This document shows, piece by piece, positions 9,039 through 19,347 of a stretch of 64,000 nt of DNA (positions are counted from its first letter, which is position 1; the number at the start of each line of letters is the position of its first letter). The translations under genes were made by a program, and so were the position numbers. This DNA comes from Tepidiforma sp. Lineage in GTDB: Bacteria; Chloroflexota; Dehalococcoidia; Tepidiformales; Tepidiformaceae. The DNA lies in the NCBI RefSeq assembly GCF_026003995.1, contig NZ_BPIG01000001.1, forward strand, positions 1-64,000, in the 5' to 3' direction. The notes beneath the pieces were generated by a model that saw nothing but the letters and a program-made list of their open reading frames with translations, was not told the DNA's origin and did no database searches.

Positions 9039-10261
9039 CAGGCGCCCCTCACCTTCGCCTCGAGCAGCCCGAGCAGCTCCTCCCGCAGCGCGCCGTCCGG
9101 CACCCGGCTGACGACCTCCTCGAGGAAAGCCCAGACGAGCATCGCCTCGGCCGCCGGCCGCGGGATGCCGCGCGTCTGCAGGTAGAACAGCTGCTCTTCG
9201 TCCACCGGGCCGGCCGTGGCGCCGTGCGAGGCGCGGATGACGTTGCTGGTCAGGATTTCGAGCACCGGGTCGCTGTCGGCCCGCGCCGTCTTGCTCAGCA
9301 GCAGGTTCCGGTTCTCCTGGTTCGCGTCGGCGTTCTTCGCCCCGAGCCCGACGCGCGTCAGCCCGTAGTAGACCGACCGGGCAGAATCGCGCAGCGCCGC
9401 CTTGTAGAGCAGGTCGCTCCGCGTATCGGGGCCGATGTGGTCCTGCAGCGTGTAGAAGTCGACGTACTCCTCGCCGCGGCCGTACGCCAGCCCGAGCAGC
9501 TCCGAGCTCGCTGTCCCCCGGCCGACGAGCGACGACTCCAGCTGACCCTTGCACCACCCGCCCGCTCAGCACGAGCTGGAGGTTCTGGAAGGCGGCATCC
9601 CGCTCCGCCCCCAGCATCCGCTGGTACCCAAACGACCGCGTCGCCGGCCCCCAGCGATGCACAACGTAGTAGCGAACCTCGGAGCCCGGCCCCGGGAAAG
9701 ATTTCGGCCGACCGGCACCGCGAGGATCTCCGCCTCGTCCGAGCTGTACTCCTCGACCACCGTCACCCGGCTGTTCGCGACCCGTCACGATGACCGTGTG
9801 CGGCGTCGTCGAGCTGCGCGCCGCTCGACCGACCGCCGGATGCGCACCGGCGACGCCGGCTCGGCGTTCGCCGGCACATCGACGATGACCGCTTCCCGCA
9901 AAAACGCGTAGTGCAGCGCGGTGAACCGGTCCGTCCCCGCCGCTACCGCCGACCCGAGCCGCTGGGCCAGCCGCTCCGCGGTCGCGCCCTCCGCGAACCC
10001 GTGCGTCGTCACCGTGACGGCGTCGTCGGCCTCGACTGCAATCGATTCATCCTGTTCGACCGGGTAGCGCGCCAGGTCGATCGACCGCGCGTCGTAGTAC
10101 TTCCACGGCCGCGACTGGTAGCTGTCGGGCCACTCGAGTTCATCAGCCAGCGCTGCAGCCTCGGCGCGCAGGCGGGCCAGCCAGGCGGGGTCGCCGAGCT
10201 GTTCGCCCAGCGCCCGCGCGGCCGCCGTAATTCGGACCCGTTCCTCGGTTGTTGATGTCAT
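9038..10261 (-). pseudogene. sufD: Fe-S cluster assembly protein SufD, frame-disrupted as given (probable sequence errors)
   Basis: N-terminus in ORF 9785-10300 frame, middle split over 9566-9766 and 8727-9788 frames (VTVVEEYSSDE; EVRYYVVHRWG), C-terminus in 9038-9265 frame (SHGATAGPVDEEQLFYLQTRGIPRPAAEAMLVWAF). Confidence 0.85.
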
Positions 10262-10325
10262 ACAGCTCCTCCGCCGGCACGCATCGTGCCGGGCTCGCAT
10301 TGCGGGTTCGGCGGTCGGGCCGGCC

Positions 10326-11729
10326 TCAGCCGACCGCGCCCTCCATCTGCAGCTCGATCAGCCGGTTCAGCTCCACGGCGTACTCCATCGGGAGCTCCTT
10401 CACAATCGGCTCCACGAAGCCGTTCACGATCATCTTGGCCGCCGCCTCTTCCGAAAGCCCGCGGCTCATCAGGTAGAACAGCTGGTCCTCGCCAAGCTTC
10501 GAAACGTACGCCTCGTGCTGGATGTGCACGTCCGGCGCGTCGATCTCCATCGTCGGGTACGTGTCCGAGCGCGACTCCTCATCGAGCAGCAGCGCGTCGC
10601 ACCGCACCGTCGACTTCACGTTCTCGCACCCCTCGTACACCTTCAGCAGGCCCCGGTAGCTCGTCCGGCCGCCGTCCTTGCTGAGCGACTTCGAAATGAT
10701 GGTCGACGTCGTGTTCGAGGCCGCGTGCACAATCTTGCCGCCCGCGTCCTGGTGCTGCCCCTTCCCGGCAAACGCCAGCGAGAGGATCTCGCCGTGCGCG
10801 CCCGGCTCCATCAGGTACACGCTCGGGTACTTCATCGTGAGCTTCGAGCCGAGGTTGCCGTCCACCCACTCCATTACCGCGTCCTGGTACGCCACCGCGC
10901 GCTTCGTCACCAGGTTGTACACGTTGTTCGACCAGTTCTGGATGGTCGTGTACCGCACCCGCGCGCCCCGCTTCACGATGATCTCCACCACCGCGCTGTG
11001 CAGCGAGTCGCTCCGGTAGATCGGCGCCGTGCACCCCTCGACGTAGTGCACCTGGCTCCCCTCGTCCGCGATGATCAGCGTCCGCTCGAACTGCCCCATG
11101 TTCTGGGTGTTGATGCGGAAGTACGCCTGGAGCGGAATCTCCACCTTCACGCCCTTCGGCACGTAGATGAACGAACCGCCGCTCCACACCGCGCTGTTCA
11201 GCGCCGCGTACCGGTTATCGGCCGGCGGCACCACCGTCCCGAAGTACTCCTTGAAAATATCCTCGTGCTCCTTCAGCGCCTGGTCGGTGCCGAGGAAGAT
11301 GACGCCCTGCTTCTCCAGGTCCTCGCGGATGTTGTGGTACACCACCTCGGAGTCGTACTGCGCCCCGACGCCCGCGAGGTACTTCCGCTCCGCCTCCGGA
11401 ATGCCGAGCCGGTCGAACGTCCGCCGGATGTACTCCGGCACGTCATCCCACGAGCGCTCGTCCCGGTCGGTCGCCTTCACGTAGTAGTGGATGTCGTCGA
11501 AGTTGATCTCCTTCAGCTGCGGGCTGCCCCAGGGCGGGTCCTGCTTCTGCCAGAAGATCTCGAGCGCCCGCAGCCGGAACTCGCGCATCCACTGCGGCTC
11601 GCCCTTCATGTCCGAGATGATGTTCACGATCTCCCGGCTCAGGCCCTTGTTCGCCTTGAACAGCGCCTCCTCCGGGTCGTAGAACCCCCACTTGTATTCG
11701 CCAACGATCGCTTCAGGTGCCGTCGTCAT
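10326..11729 (-). CDS. sufB: Fe-S cluster assembly protein SufB
   Basis: Canonical SufB sequence ([55 protein letters not shown]...[20 protein letters not shown]). Confidence 0.97.
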   Translation of the reverse strand: MTTAPEAIVGEYKWGFYDPEEALFKANKGLSREIVNIISDMKGEPQWMREFRLRALEIFWQKQDPPWGSPQLKEINFDDIHYYVKATDRDERSWDDVPEYIRRTFDRLGIPEAERKYLAGVGAQYDSEVVYHNIREDLEKQGVIFLGTDQALKEHEDIFKEYFGTVVPPADNRYAALNSAVWSGGSFIYVPKGVKVEIPLQAYFRINTQNMGQFERTLIIADEGSQVHYVEGCTAPIYRSDSLHSAVVEIIVKRGARVRYTTIQNWSNNVYNLVTKRAVAYQDAVMEWVDGNLGSKLTMKYPSVYLMEPGAHGEILSLAFAGKGQHQDAGGKIVHAASNTTSTIISKSLSKDGGRTSYRGLLKVYEGCENVKSTVRCDALLLDEESRSDTYPTMEIDAPDVHIQHEAYVSKLGEDQLFYLMSRGLSEEAAAKMIVNGFVEPIVKELPMEYAVELNRLIELQMEGAVG

Positions 11730-11783
11730 TTCCCCTCTTCTCCTCTCGATGACGCGCGGGGCGCAGCTGCACCCCGGCGAGGG

Positions 11784-12536
<753 letters not shown>

Positions 12537-12557
12537 CAGCTTCTTCTCCTTTGTCGC

Positions 12558-13205
12558 CTATCGCAGGTCGACGGTTTCGATGATCTGCCGCTGGCCCGGC
12601 GTCCCCCGGACCAGGTACTCACAGCAGGGCGCGCCATCCACAATCCGGTTCAGCTGCTCAACGTCGCGGCCGAGCAGCAGCTCGATCGCCTTCCGGTCCG
12701 CTTCGCAGGGCAGGTCCGAAATCTGCGCAGCAGCGTGGTACGGGCACGAGGTGTTCACCAGGTGGATGCCGTCCGGCTCCAGGCGCCACTCCTCGAGAAT
12801 CCCCTCGCGCCGCAGCACCTCGGTCACCCGCGCAACAATCTCCTCGACCGCCGCCCCGTCCGGAATCTCGTCCCGGTGGCGCGATGCGAGCGACTCGGCC
12901 ACATTCGCCAGCACCTCGGCCACAACGTCCGGGCGCTGCTCCAGCCCACGGAGCATTCGCGCCATCAGGTCGGCGTACGCCGGCGGAATCGTCCCGAACG
13001 CCTTCTCCGTCGGGAAGTAGGCGTAATAGGGCCGGCCCGTCGCCTGCTTCACGGCCCGCGCTTCCACCAGCCCATCGGCCCGCAGGTTATCGAGGTGCCG
13101 CCGCACGGCCGCCGGGCTGATGTCGAACACCTCGGCCAGCGTCTCGGCGCGGGCGCCGCGGTGCTCCACGATGTAGGCGAGGATGCGGTCGCGCGTTCCC
13201 TGCAT
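12558..13205 (-). CDS. sufR: SufR-type winged-helix transcriptional repressor with C-terminal cysteines
   Basis: GTRDRILAYIVEHRGARAETLAEVFDISPAAVRRHLDNL wHTH; conserved Cys/His (NTSCPYHAAAQ, LPCEADR, GAPCCEY); heads suf operon. Confidence 0.88.
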   Translation of the reverse strand: MQGTRDRILAYIVEHRGARAETLAEVFDISPAAVRRHLDNLRADGLVEARAVKQATGRPYYAYFPTEKAFGTIPPAYADLMARMLRGLEQRPDVVAEVLANVAESLASRHRDEIPDGAAVEEIVARVTEVLRREGILEEWRLEPDGIHLVNTSCPYHAAAQISDLPCEADRKAIELLLGRDVEQLNRIVDGAPCCEYLVRGTPGQRQIIETVDLR

Positions 13206-13211
13206 GCCTCC

Positions 13212-13240
13212 ACGGTAGCCCACTTCCGGGACTTTCGCAA
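13212..13240 (-). promoter_or_regulatory. suf operon promoter (apparently leaderless)
   Basis: Minus strand TTGCGA (13240-13235), 17-nt spacer, TACCGT (13217-13212), 6 nt, ATG of sufR at 13205. Confidence 0.5.
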
Positions 13241-13258
13241 CTTCAATGTTGCGAAAGT
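13231..13258. promoter_or_regulatory. SufR operator, perfect inverted repeat containing CAAC-N6-GTTG
   Basis: ACTTTCGCAAC-TTCAAT-GTTGCGAAAGT: 11-bp perfect arms, 6-nt spacer, immediately upstream of sufR. Confidence 0.88.
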
Positions 13259-14196
13259 TCCGATCCCCCCCGCCCGCTCCACGCAGCCAGCAGCTCCGGC
13301 CCCGGCAGCCGCTCAGCCCGCCGCGCCTCGCGCCGCATCCGCAGCGCCCGCCCGAACTCCGCCCCGAACAGCAGGATCGACCCGTTGACGTACATCCAGA
13401 GCAAAAACGCGAGCGCCGTCCCGAAGCCCGCATAGATGGCCGTGTCGCGCGAAAAGCTCGACTGGGCAATCACCAGGGCCACGAGGTTCTTGGCAAGCTC
13501 GAACAGCACCGTCGCAAGGGCCGCCCCCGCCAGCGCATCCCGCCACGCAGGCCGCGCCGCCGGCGTCACCCGGTACAGCACCACGAACATCGTGAAGGTG
13601 ACGACCGGCGCCAGCACCAGCCCCACAATCTCAGTCATCAGCGCACGGTCCATGGGGAACGGCGCAGCCCCGTCCACCCGCGCCACCACCACCCGCGCCA
13701 TCGCGGTCGCCGCCACCGAAAGCGCAACCAGCGCACCCACCACCATGACCAGCAGGATGTCGATCAGCTTTCCCCGCCAGAACGGCCGGCTCACCTTCGC
13801 ATGCGCCGTCGCGTTCAGCCCGTTCCGCACGGCCCCGAAAATCCCGCTCGATGCCCAGACCAGGAACACCAGGCCGAACCCCAGGCTCGCCGGGCTGAAC
13901 TGCTGCGCCCTCCGCACAATCTCCTCCACATTCGCCCGCACGTCCTCCGTCTCCCGCAGCGGAACCTGCTCGAACACCCAGTCCACGATCGCCTGCCGGT
14001 CAGCAAACAGGCCGAAGACAGAGAGCGTGATCAGCCCCAGCGGGATAATGGAGAAGATTGCGTAATACGCGATCGCCGCCGCATAGGTCGTGCAGTTGTC
14101 GTCCAGGTAGCCGCGTACCGCCGCCGCGACGACATCGACCGGCGCCCGGACCGGCCCCGGGACCGCCCTCCAAGAGCGCCCGGCGCGCGTTCTCAT
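13243..14196 (-). CDS. YihY/UPF0761 (RNase BN-like) membrane protein
   Basis: DDNCTTYAAAIAYYAIFSIIPLGLITLSVFG; multiple TM segments; ALLWMYVNGSILLFGAEF. Confidence 0.9.
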   Translation of the reverse strand: MRTRAGRSWRAVPGPVRAPVDVVAAAVRGYLDDNCTTYAAAIAYYAIFSIIPLGLITLSVFGLFADRQAIVDWVFEQVPLRETEDVRANVEEIVRRAQQFSPASLGFGLVFLVWASSGIFGAVRNGLNATAHAKVSRPFWRGKLIDILLVMVVGALVALSVAATAMARVVVARVDGAAPFPMDRALMTEIVGLVLAPVVTFTMFVVLYRVTPAARPAWRDALAGAALATVLFELAKNLVALVIAQSSFSRDTAIYAGFGTALAFLLWMYVNGSILLFGAEFGRALRMRREARRAERLPGPELLAAWSGRGGSELSQH

Positions 14197-14200
14197 CGCC

Positions 14201-15320
14201 TCATCTTAGGCGCAGGGCCGCGCTCCCGGGAACCGCGCCAGCCGCCAGCGCCTCCAGCGCCTCCTGCCACATCGGCCCGACCCGCTCCCACCCGAACCGC
14301 CGTGCAGCCGCCCGGAACGGCTCGCGCGGCGGCAGCGGCCCCGTGAGCAGCGCCCGGAGCCGCGCCATCAGCCCCGCTTCATCCTCCCAGAGCAGGTCGT
14401 GGTGCTCCGCCGGCACCAGCTCCGGGTAGGCATACCGCCGCGGCGCACACGGAATGCACCCCGCCGCCATCGCCTCCACCATCCCAATGCCGAAGAACTC
14501 GTGCCGCGTCGTGCTCACCGCGATATCGGCCATCCGCAGCAGCCGCGCGTACTCCTCCCGCGAGGCCGCGAACCCGAAGTGCAGCAAGCGGTCGGCCAGC
14601 GTCTCGCGGATGCGCCACATCGCCGGGCTCGGGTTCTCCCCCGGCTCGCCCGCGATGATGAGCTGGAATGGCACCCCCTCCTCCGCCAGCCGCCGCACGG
14701 CCCGCTCGAACAGCTCCGGCGCCTTGTCGAACTCCCACCGGTGGTTCCACAGGAGCGTACGCGGCTCCCCGCGCTCCTCCGGGCCCTCGAGCCAGCCGAG
14801 TTCAGACCCCGACCGGCAGCACCAGGCTCTTCGCCGCGATCGCGGCGATCCCCTCCGCCGTGAGCCAGTTGTTCGGCTCCCGCTCAAGCTGCCGGAACGC
14901 CCCCAGCAGGTCCGCCCGGTGGAACTCCGAATTGAACGCCGCCGCATCGGCCGCCAGCGCGCTCCGGTAGTTGATCTGCCCGAACCACGAGTTGAACTTC
15001 GTCCCGCGCAGCCGCGGATAGGTCACCTGGTTCTCGTGGAAGTACACCATCGCCGGCGTCCCGCCCAGCCGCCGCCGCGTCAGTGCGAGGAACTCCGCGA
15101 GGTCGACCATATCCGTCGCAACCACCACGTCGAACGCTCCCGCCCACCCGCTCGAACTGCCGCGCCAGCTCCTCCGCGCCCCGCCGCATCCGCCGCCGCC
15201 ATCCGCCCGCCGGCAGCGCCAGCACCTCCCAGTCAAGCCGCGTGTGCTGCAGCAGCCCGGTCAGGAACGCCCGGTGGCTCCCGCCATCGAACGGCTGGAG
15301 AAACAGCCCGCCGCATCCCT
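14201..15320 (-). pseudogene. tRNA-queuosine alpha-mannosyltransferase-like glycosyltransferase (DUF3524/GTDC1 family), frame-disrupted as given
   Basis: LFLQPFDGGSHRAFLTGLLQ; MVYFHENQVTYPR; INYRSALAADAAAFNSEFHRADLL; LLWNHRWEFDKAPELF; STTRHEFFGIGMVEAMAAGCIPCAPRRYAYPELVPAEH, across three minus-strand frames. Confidence 0.8.
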
Positions 15321-15326
15321 CGCAAC

Positions 15327-15833
15327 CTACAGGTGGCCCAGCTCGGCCAGCCGCTGGAGCGCCGCCTCGAGTCTCCCGGTCCTCCGGGTCCACCGACCGG
15401 TACTGCGCGCACGCAGTGGCCCCCGTACTTCTCCACGAGGTACCAGTCGTCGTCGATGATGAAATCCGGCCGCGGCTCGACCCGGCGGGTCCTTGTCGAA
15501 CATCCCGTCCACCCACTCCGAAAGCCCGTGGAGGTGCACCACCCGCTCGACATGCGCCAGCCCGGCCGCGCTCCAGACGTACACCCGGTGGCCGGCCGCC
15601 TTCAGCCGCTGCATCGCCTCCCGCGCGCCCGGGCGGAGCGCGTTCGTGTGCTGGTCGATGTGCACCAGCGTCTGGTCGACATCGAAGAAGATGTTCACCC
15701 GCGTGTCGCCCTCCCGCGGCGCCGGCGCCCGGCCCCGCCACGCCAGCATCCGCGCCGAATTCCACATCGTTCGCCCGTAGCCGAGCGCGAGCACCAGCCC
15801 GATGCCGAACGCCAGCACCCCGGCGCTCACCAC
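15327..15833 (-). pseudogene. HAD-superfamily hydrolase-like protein, frame-disrupted as given
   Basis: NIFFDVDQTLVHIDQHTNALRPGAREAMQRLKAAGHRVYVWSAAGLAHVE...WVDGMFDKDP then RPDFIIDDDWYLVEKYGGHC in another frame. Confidence 0.7.
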
Positions 15834-15839
15834 CGCCGA

Positions 15840-16785
15840 GCCGACGCTCTTGTACCACGTGTGCGCCAGCAGCGCCGCCGCCGCAGAACACCGCCGTGAG
15901 CGCGTACACCGCCAGCGTCACCCGCACGCCCGGTGAGCCCGAGCAGCCGCTCGATCCGGTCGTGGAAGTGGTCGAAGTCGGCATGCATCGGGTTCCGCCC
16001 GTCGAGGAACCGCCGGAGGAACGCCACCGCCGTATCCAGCACCGGCAGCCCGAGCGCCACCAGCGGGATGTAGAGCGGCACCCGCCCCGTCTCGTCGAGC
16101 GCCCCCGCCACGCTCAGGCCGGCCAGGGTGAACCCGAGGAAATACGCCCCCGAATCGCCGAGGAACCGCCGCGCCTTTCCCGAGATTGAACGGGAGGAAC
16201 CCGAGGGATGCCCCGAACAGCGCCGCGAAGAGCATCGCGATGAGGTCGTGGCCGAGGTCCCACGCGATGTACGACATCGTCCCCGAGACCATCGCCGCCA
16301 TCCCGGCCGCGACCCCGTCCTGCCCGTCCACAAGGTTCACGGCATTCGTCACCAGCACGATCCACGCCACCGTCACGACCGGGTCGAGCGGCCCCAGCGC
16401 CACCGCTTCCCCGCCCGGCAGCGTCATCCGGTCGACGTGGAACCCGGAGAGGTAGAGCGCCAGCGCCGCCAGCACGTGCGTGCCGAAGCTTGAACCGCCA
16501 GTCGAGGTCGCGGAAGTCGTCCCGCGCGCCCATCGCGCAGACGATGCCGCCGCATACGCCGAGCATCAGGAACTGCCGCCGGTCCTCGCTCACGAACTCC
16601 CGCGCCTGCCCGGAAAACGCCGCCATCACGAACGGCGCCGCCACGAACCCGGCGAGGATGCTGATCCCGCCGATGCGCGGCATCAGTTCGCCTTTCCGCC
16701 CCCGCTTCGTCGGCAGGCGGAGCAGCCACGTGAGCGGCAGCGCCACCGCGAACGCAGCCAGCGCCGTGCCGACCTCAAGCCACAC
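15840..16785 (-). pseudogene. Polyprenyl-phosphate HexNAc-1-phosphate transferase (WecA/TagO/MraY superfamily), frame-disrupted as given
   Basis: TKRGRKGELMPRIGGISILAGF; NAVNLVDGQDGVAAGMAAMVSG; RRFLGDSGAYFLGFTLAGLSV; NPMHADFDHFHDRIERLLGLTGR in successive frames. Confidence 0.8.
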
Positions 16786-16845
16786 GCGTCATCACCGGCA
16801 TCTCCCGCGGCATGCTGCGCATGGTACGCCGGCGCGCCGCTGAGG

Positions 16846-17542
16846 TCAGCCCCGGGCGGCCACCGTATGCGCCACCAGCTGGCCGTCGTGCATCTCCAGC
16901 ACGCGGTCCGCCATCTCGGCCATCGCCATGTCGTGGGTGACCATCAGCCCGAGCTTATCGCGCCCCTTCACTTCGGCGATGAGCGATTCGACGACCTGCT
17001 TGCCGCGCGCCGAATCGAGGCTCGCCGTCGGCTCGTCCACCAGCACCAGCTCGGGGTCGTTCATCAGCGCCCGCGCGATGGCGACGCGCTGCCGCTCGCC
17101 GCCGCTCAGCTCGGTCGCCAGCGCATCCCGCCGGGCCGCGAGCCCCAGCTCCTCGAGCAGCTGGTCGGCCCGCGCCCGGGCCGCCTTCAGGTCGCTCCCG
17201 TTGATGCGCGCCATCACGAGCAGGTTCTCCCGCGCCGTCAGGTAGGGCAGCAGGTTGTTCGCCTGGAAGACGAACCCGACCTTCTGGCGCCGGTATTCCG
17301 CCAGCTCCTTCCCCCGCAGCCGGGCGATGTCCCGGCCGTTCACCTCGATCGCTGCCGCGCGTCGGGGTCAGCAGGCCGCCGATCATCGCCAGCATCGTCG
17401 TCTTGCCGGAGCCGCTCGGGCCGACGATGGCCACGAATTCGCCCGGCTCCGTCGCGAAGCTCACCCCGCGGACGGCGTGGACCGCGCGCTCGCCTTCGCC
17501 ATAAATCTTTTCGAGGTTCTCGACCTTCAAGCGGATGCTCAT
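16846..17542 (-). pseudogene. ABC transporter ATP-binding protein (MacB/LolD type), single frame disruption as given
   Basis: GPSGSGKTTMLAMIGGLLTPTRG in one frame; FQANNLLPYLTARENL, LSGGERQRVAIARALMNDPELVLVDEPTASLD in another; shift about 17345-17365. Confidence 0.85.
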
Positions 17543-17573
17543 CCCGTTGCTCCCTTCTCGCTGCCGCCGCGGG

Positions 17574-18677
17574 CTACTGCTGCTGCCCGAGCGCGATGAT
17601 CGGGTCGACCTTCGCCACCTGCCGCCCGGAGAACAGCACGCCGAGGACGGCCATCAACAGCAGCAGCGCGCTCGTCGTCACGAACGTCCCCGTCGTGAAG
17701 GCGATCGGAACCGGGTCCGGCACCTGCTTGATGCCCTCGTTCGTCAGCCACGCCAGCGGCACCGCGATCGCCACGCCGCCGAGCGCCACCAGCAGCGCCT
17801 GCACCAGCAGCTGCCGGAAAATGAAGCCCGTCGTCGCGCCGACCGCCTTCAGCACCCCGATCTGGGGCGTCTTCTGCAGCGTCAGCACGTAGAAGAACAC
17901 GCCGATCACGAGCCCGCCGATCAGGTAGCCGAACACTTGCAGCGCCTGCACCGTCGACTGCTGGCCGGACACGCCTTCGATGTTCGCGAACGCCGTGCTC
18001 TTCGAGACGGCCTCCCAGCCGGTGCCGCGCTTCCCCGCGAGCCCCTCGCCCTTCAGCAGCACCACCGAAGCGACGGGCGTCCCCGGCGCATTCGTGCCGT
18101 ACTTCATCTCCTGCCAGGTGCTCCGCAGCATGTACACCGAGGGCTGGAAGAAGAAGGCGCCCTCGTTCAGCTCGCCGACGATGGTGAACTCCCGCTCCTG
18201 CAGCCGGATCGCCAGCCGCACCGTATCGCCCACCTTCAGCCCGGAGGCGCGGAGGAACTGCCGGTCGGCCAGCAGGCCGTTCGCGTCGGCCGGCGTGAGC
18301 GCCCGGCCCTCCTTCACCGGCGGCTCGCCGATCGTGCCCGGGTCGTACCCCAGCACGGCCGCCGACTTCACCTTCCCGTCGTTGCGGGTGTAGTTCACCG
18401 CCATGTAGCCGAGCGGCGCCGATTCCCGCGCGCCCGACTCGCTTTCGATGCGCTCCACCGTCTCCCTGCTCAATTCGGAGCGGATGACGCTCAGCCCCGC
18501 CCGGTCCGAATAGGCGATAGCGTCGGCATCGAAGTTGCGCAGCGCCCGCCCCGCCTGCTCGTTCAGGCCGACGCCGAGCCCGTTGATCATCAGCACGAGG
18601 TAGCTGATGAGCGTGACGATCAGCCCGACGAGCGCGAACTGCAGCTTCCGCCGCCGGATTTCCAGGAAACCGATCAC
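17574..18677 (-). CDS. ABC transporter permease (FtsX-like/DevC-like)
   Basis: Four TM segments with large extracellular loop; LQKTPQIGVLKAVGATTGFIFRQLLVQALLVAL. Confidence 0.9.
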   Translation of the reverse strand: MIGFLEIRRRKLQFALVGLIVTLISYLVLMINGLGVGLNEQAGRALRNFDADAIAYSDRAGLSVIRSELSRETVERIESESGARESAPLGYMAVNYTRNDGKVKSAAVLGYDPGTIGEPPVKEGRALTPADANGLLADRQFLRASGLKVGDTVRLAIRLQEREFTIVGELNEGAFFFQPSVYMLRSTWQEMKYGTNAPGTPVASVVLLKGEGLAGKRGTGWEAVSKSTAFANIEGVSGQQSTVQALQVFGYLIGGLVIGVFFYVLTLQKTPQIGVLKAVGATTGFIFRQLLVQALLVALGGVAIAVPLAWLTNEGIKQVPDPVPIAFTTGTFVTTSALLLLMAVLGVLFSGRQVAKVDPIIALGQQQ

Positions 18678-19276
18678 CGCGATACCTCCTCAGGTTCCGG
18701 TCGAATGCCATCGAGAATCAGGTCCACGCACCGCTCGAACGACGCCGCCGGGCCGCCGGGGAAGCGGCCCGGCATCATCGGCGGCAGCAGCCCGTGGGAA
18801 AAGAGCGCTGCCACCAGCAGGTGCGTCACGGCATCCGGGTCCGCGCCGGGGCGGACGAGCCCCGCCCGCGCTGCGGCGCACAGGTAGATTCGCAGCCGCT
18901 CCATCACCGCCTCGCTCGGCCCCAGCAGCCAGGCGTGGTAGGCCGGCAGGTGCTCCCATTCGGCCAGCGCCGTCCGGACGCCGCGCCCGGCCCCGGCGAA
19001 CGCCTGCAGCACCATGCGCAGGTACGGCCGCAGCTCCGCATCGAGGTCCGCCGGCTCCTCCGGCAGGGGCGCCGCCGAGAGCCGCGCGACTGCTTCGGCG
19101 TGCCCACGCGCCAGCGCCGCCCCGATGAGCTCCTCCTTCGAAGCGAAGTGCCGGAAGAGCGTCACTTCGTTCACGCCGGCGCGCGCCGCGATCTTCCGCG
19201 TCGTCGCCCCGCGGAAGCCCTCTTCGTCGAACACCTCCCGCGCAGCGGTCAGCAGCCGTTCGACGGTCGCATCCAT
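18674..19276 (-). CDS. TetR/AcrR family transcriptional regulator
   Basis: MDATVERLLTAAREVFDEEGFRGATTRKIAARAGVNEVTLFRHFASKEELIGAAL. Confidence 0.92.
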   Translation of the reverse strand: MDATVERLLTAAREVFDEEGFRGATTRKIAARAGVNEVTLFRHFASKEELIGAALARGHAEAVARLSAAPLPEEPADLDAELRPYLRMVLQAFAGAGRGVRTALAEWEHLPAYHAWLLGPSEAVMERLRIYLCAAARAGLVRPGADPDAVTHLLVAALFSHGLLPPMMPGRFPGGPAASFERCVDLILDGIRPEPEEVSR

Positions 19277-19294
19277 CGCCGTCCAGCGTATCAT

Positions 19295-19306
19295 GCAAGC
19301 GCTTGC
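19295..19306. promoter_or_regulatory. Candidate TetR-family operator
   Basis: Perfect 12-bp palindrome GCAAGCGCTTGC directly upstream of tetR-like gene, between divergent genes. Confidence 0.55.
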
Positions 19307-19347
19307 TTGCGCGTGACCCGGCTCACCGCCGCCGCTACCATCGAGAC

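Noticed and set aside
14800-17370. Programmed ribosomal frameshifting
   Set aside because: Too many shifts over unrelated genes, no consistent slippery heptamer plus downstream structure; sequence error is simpler.
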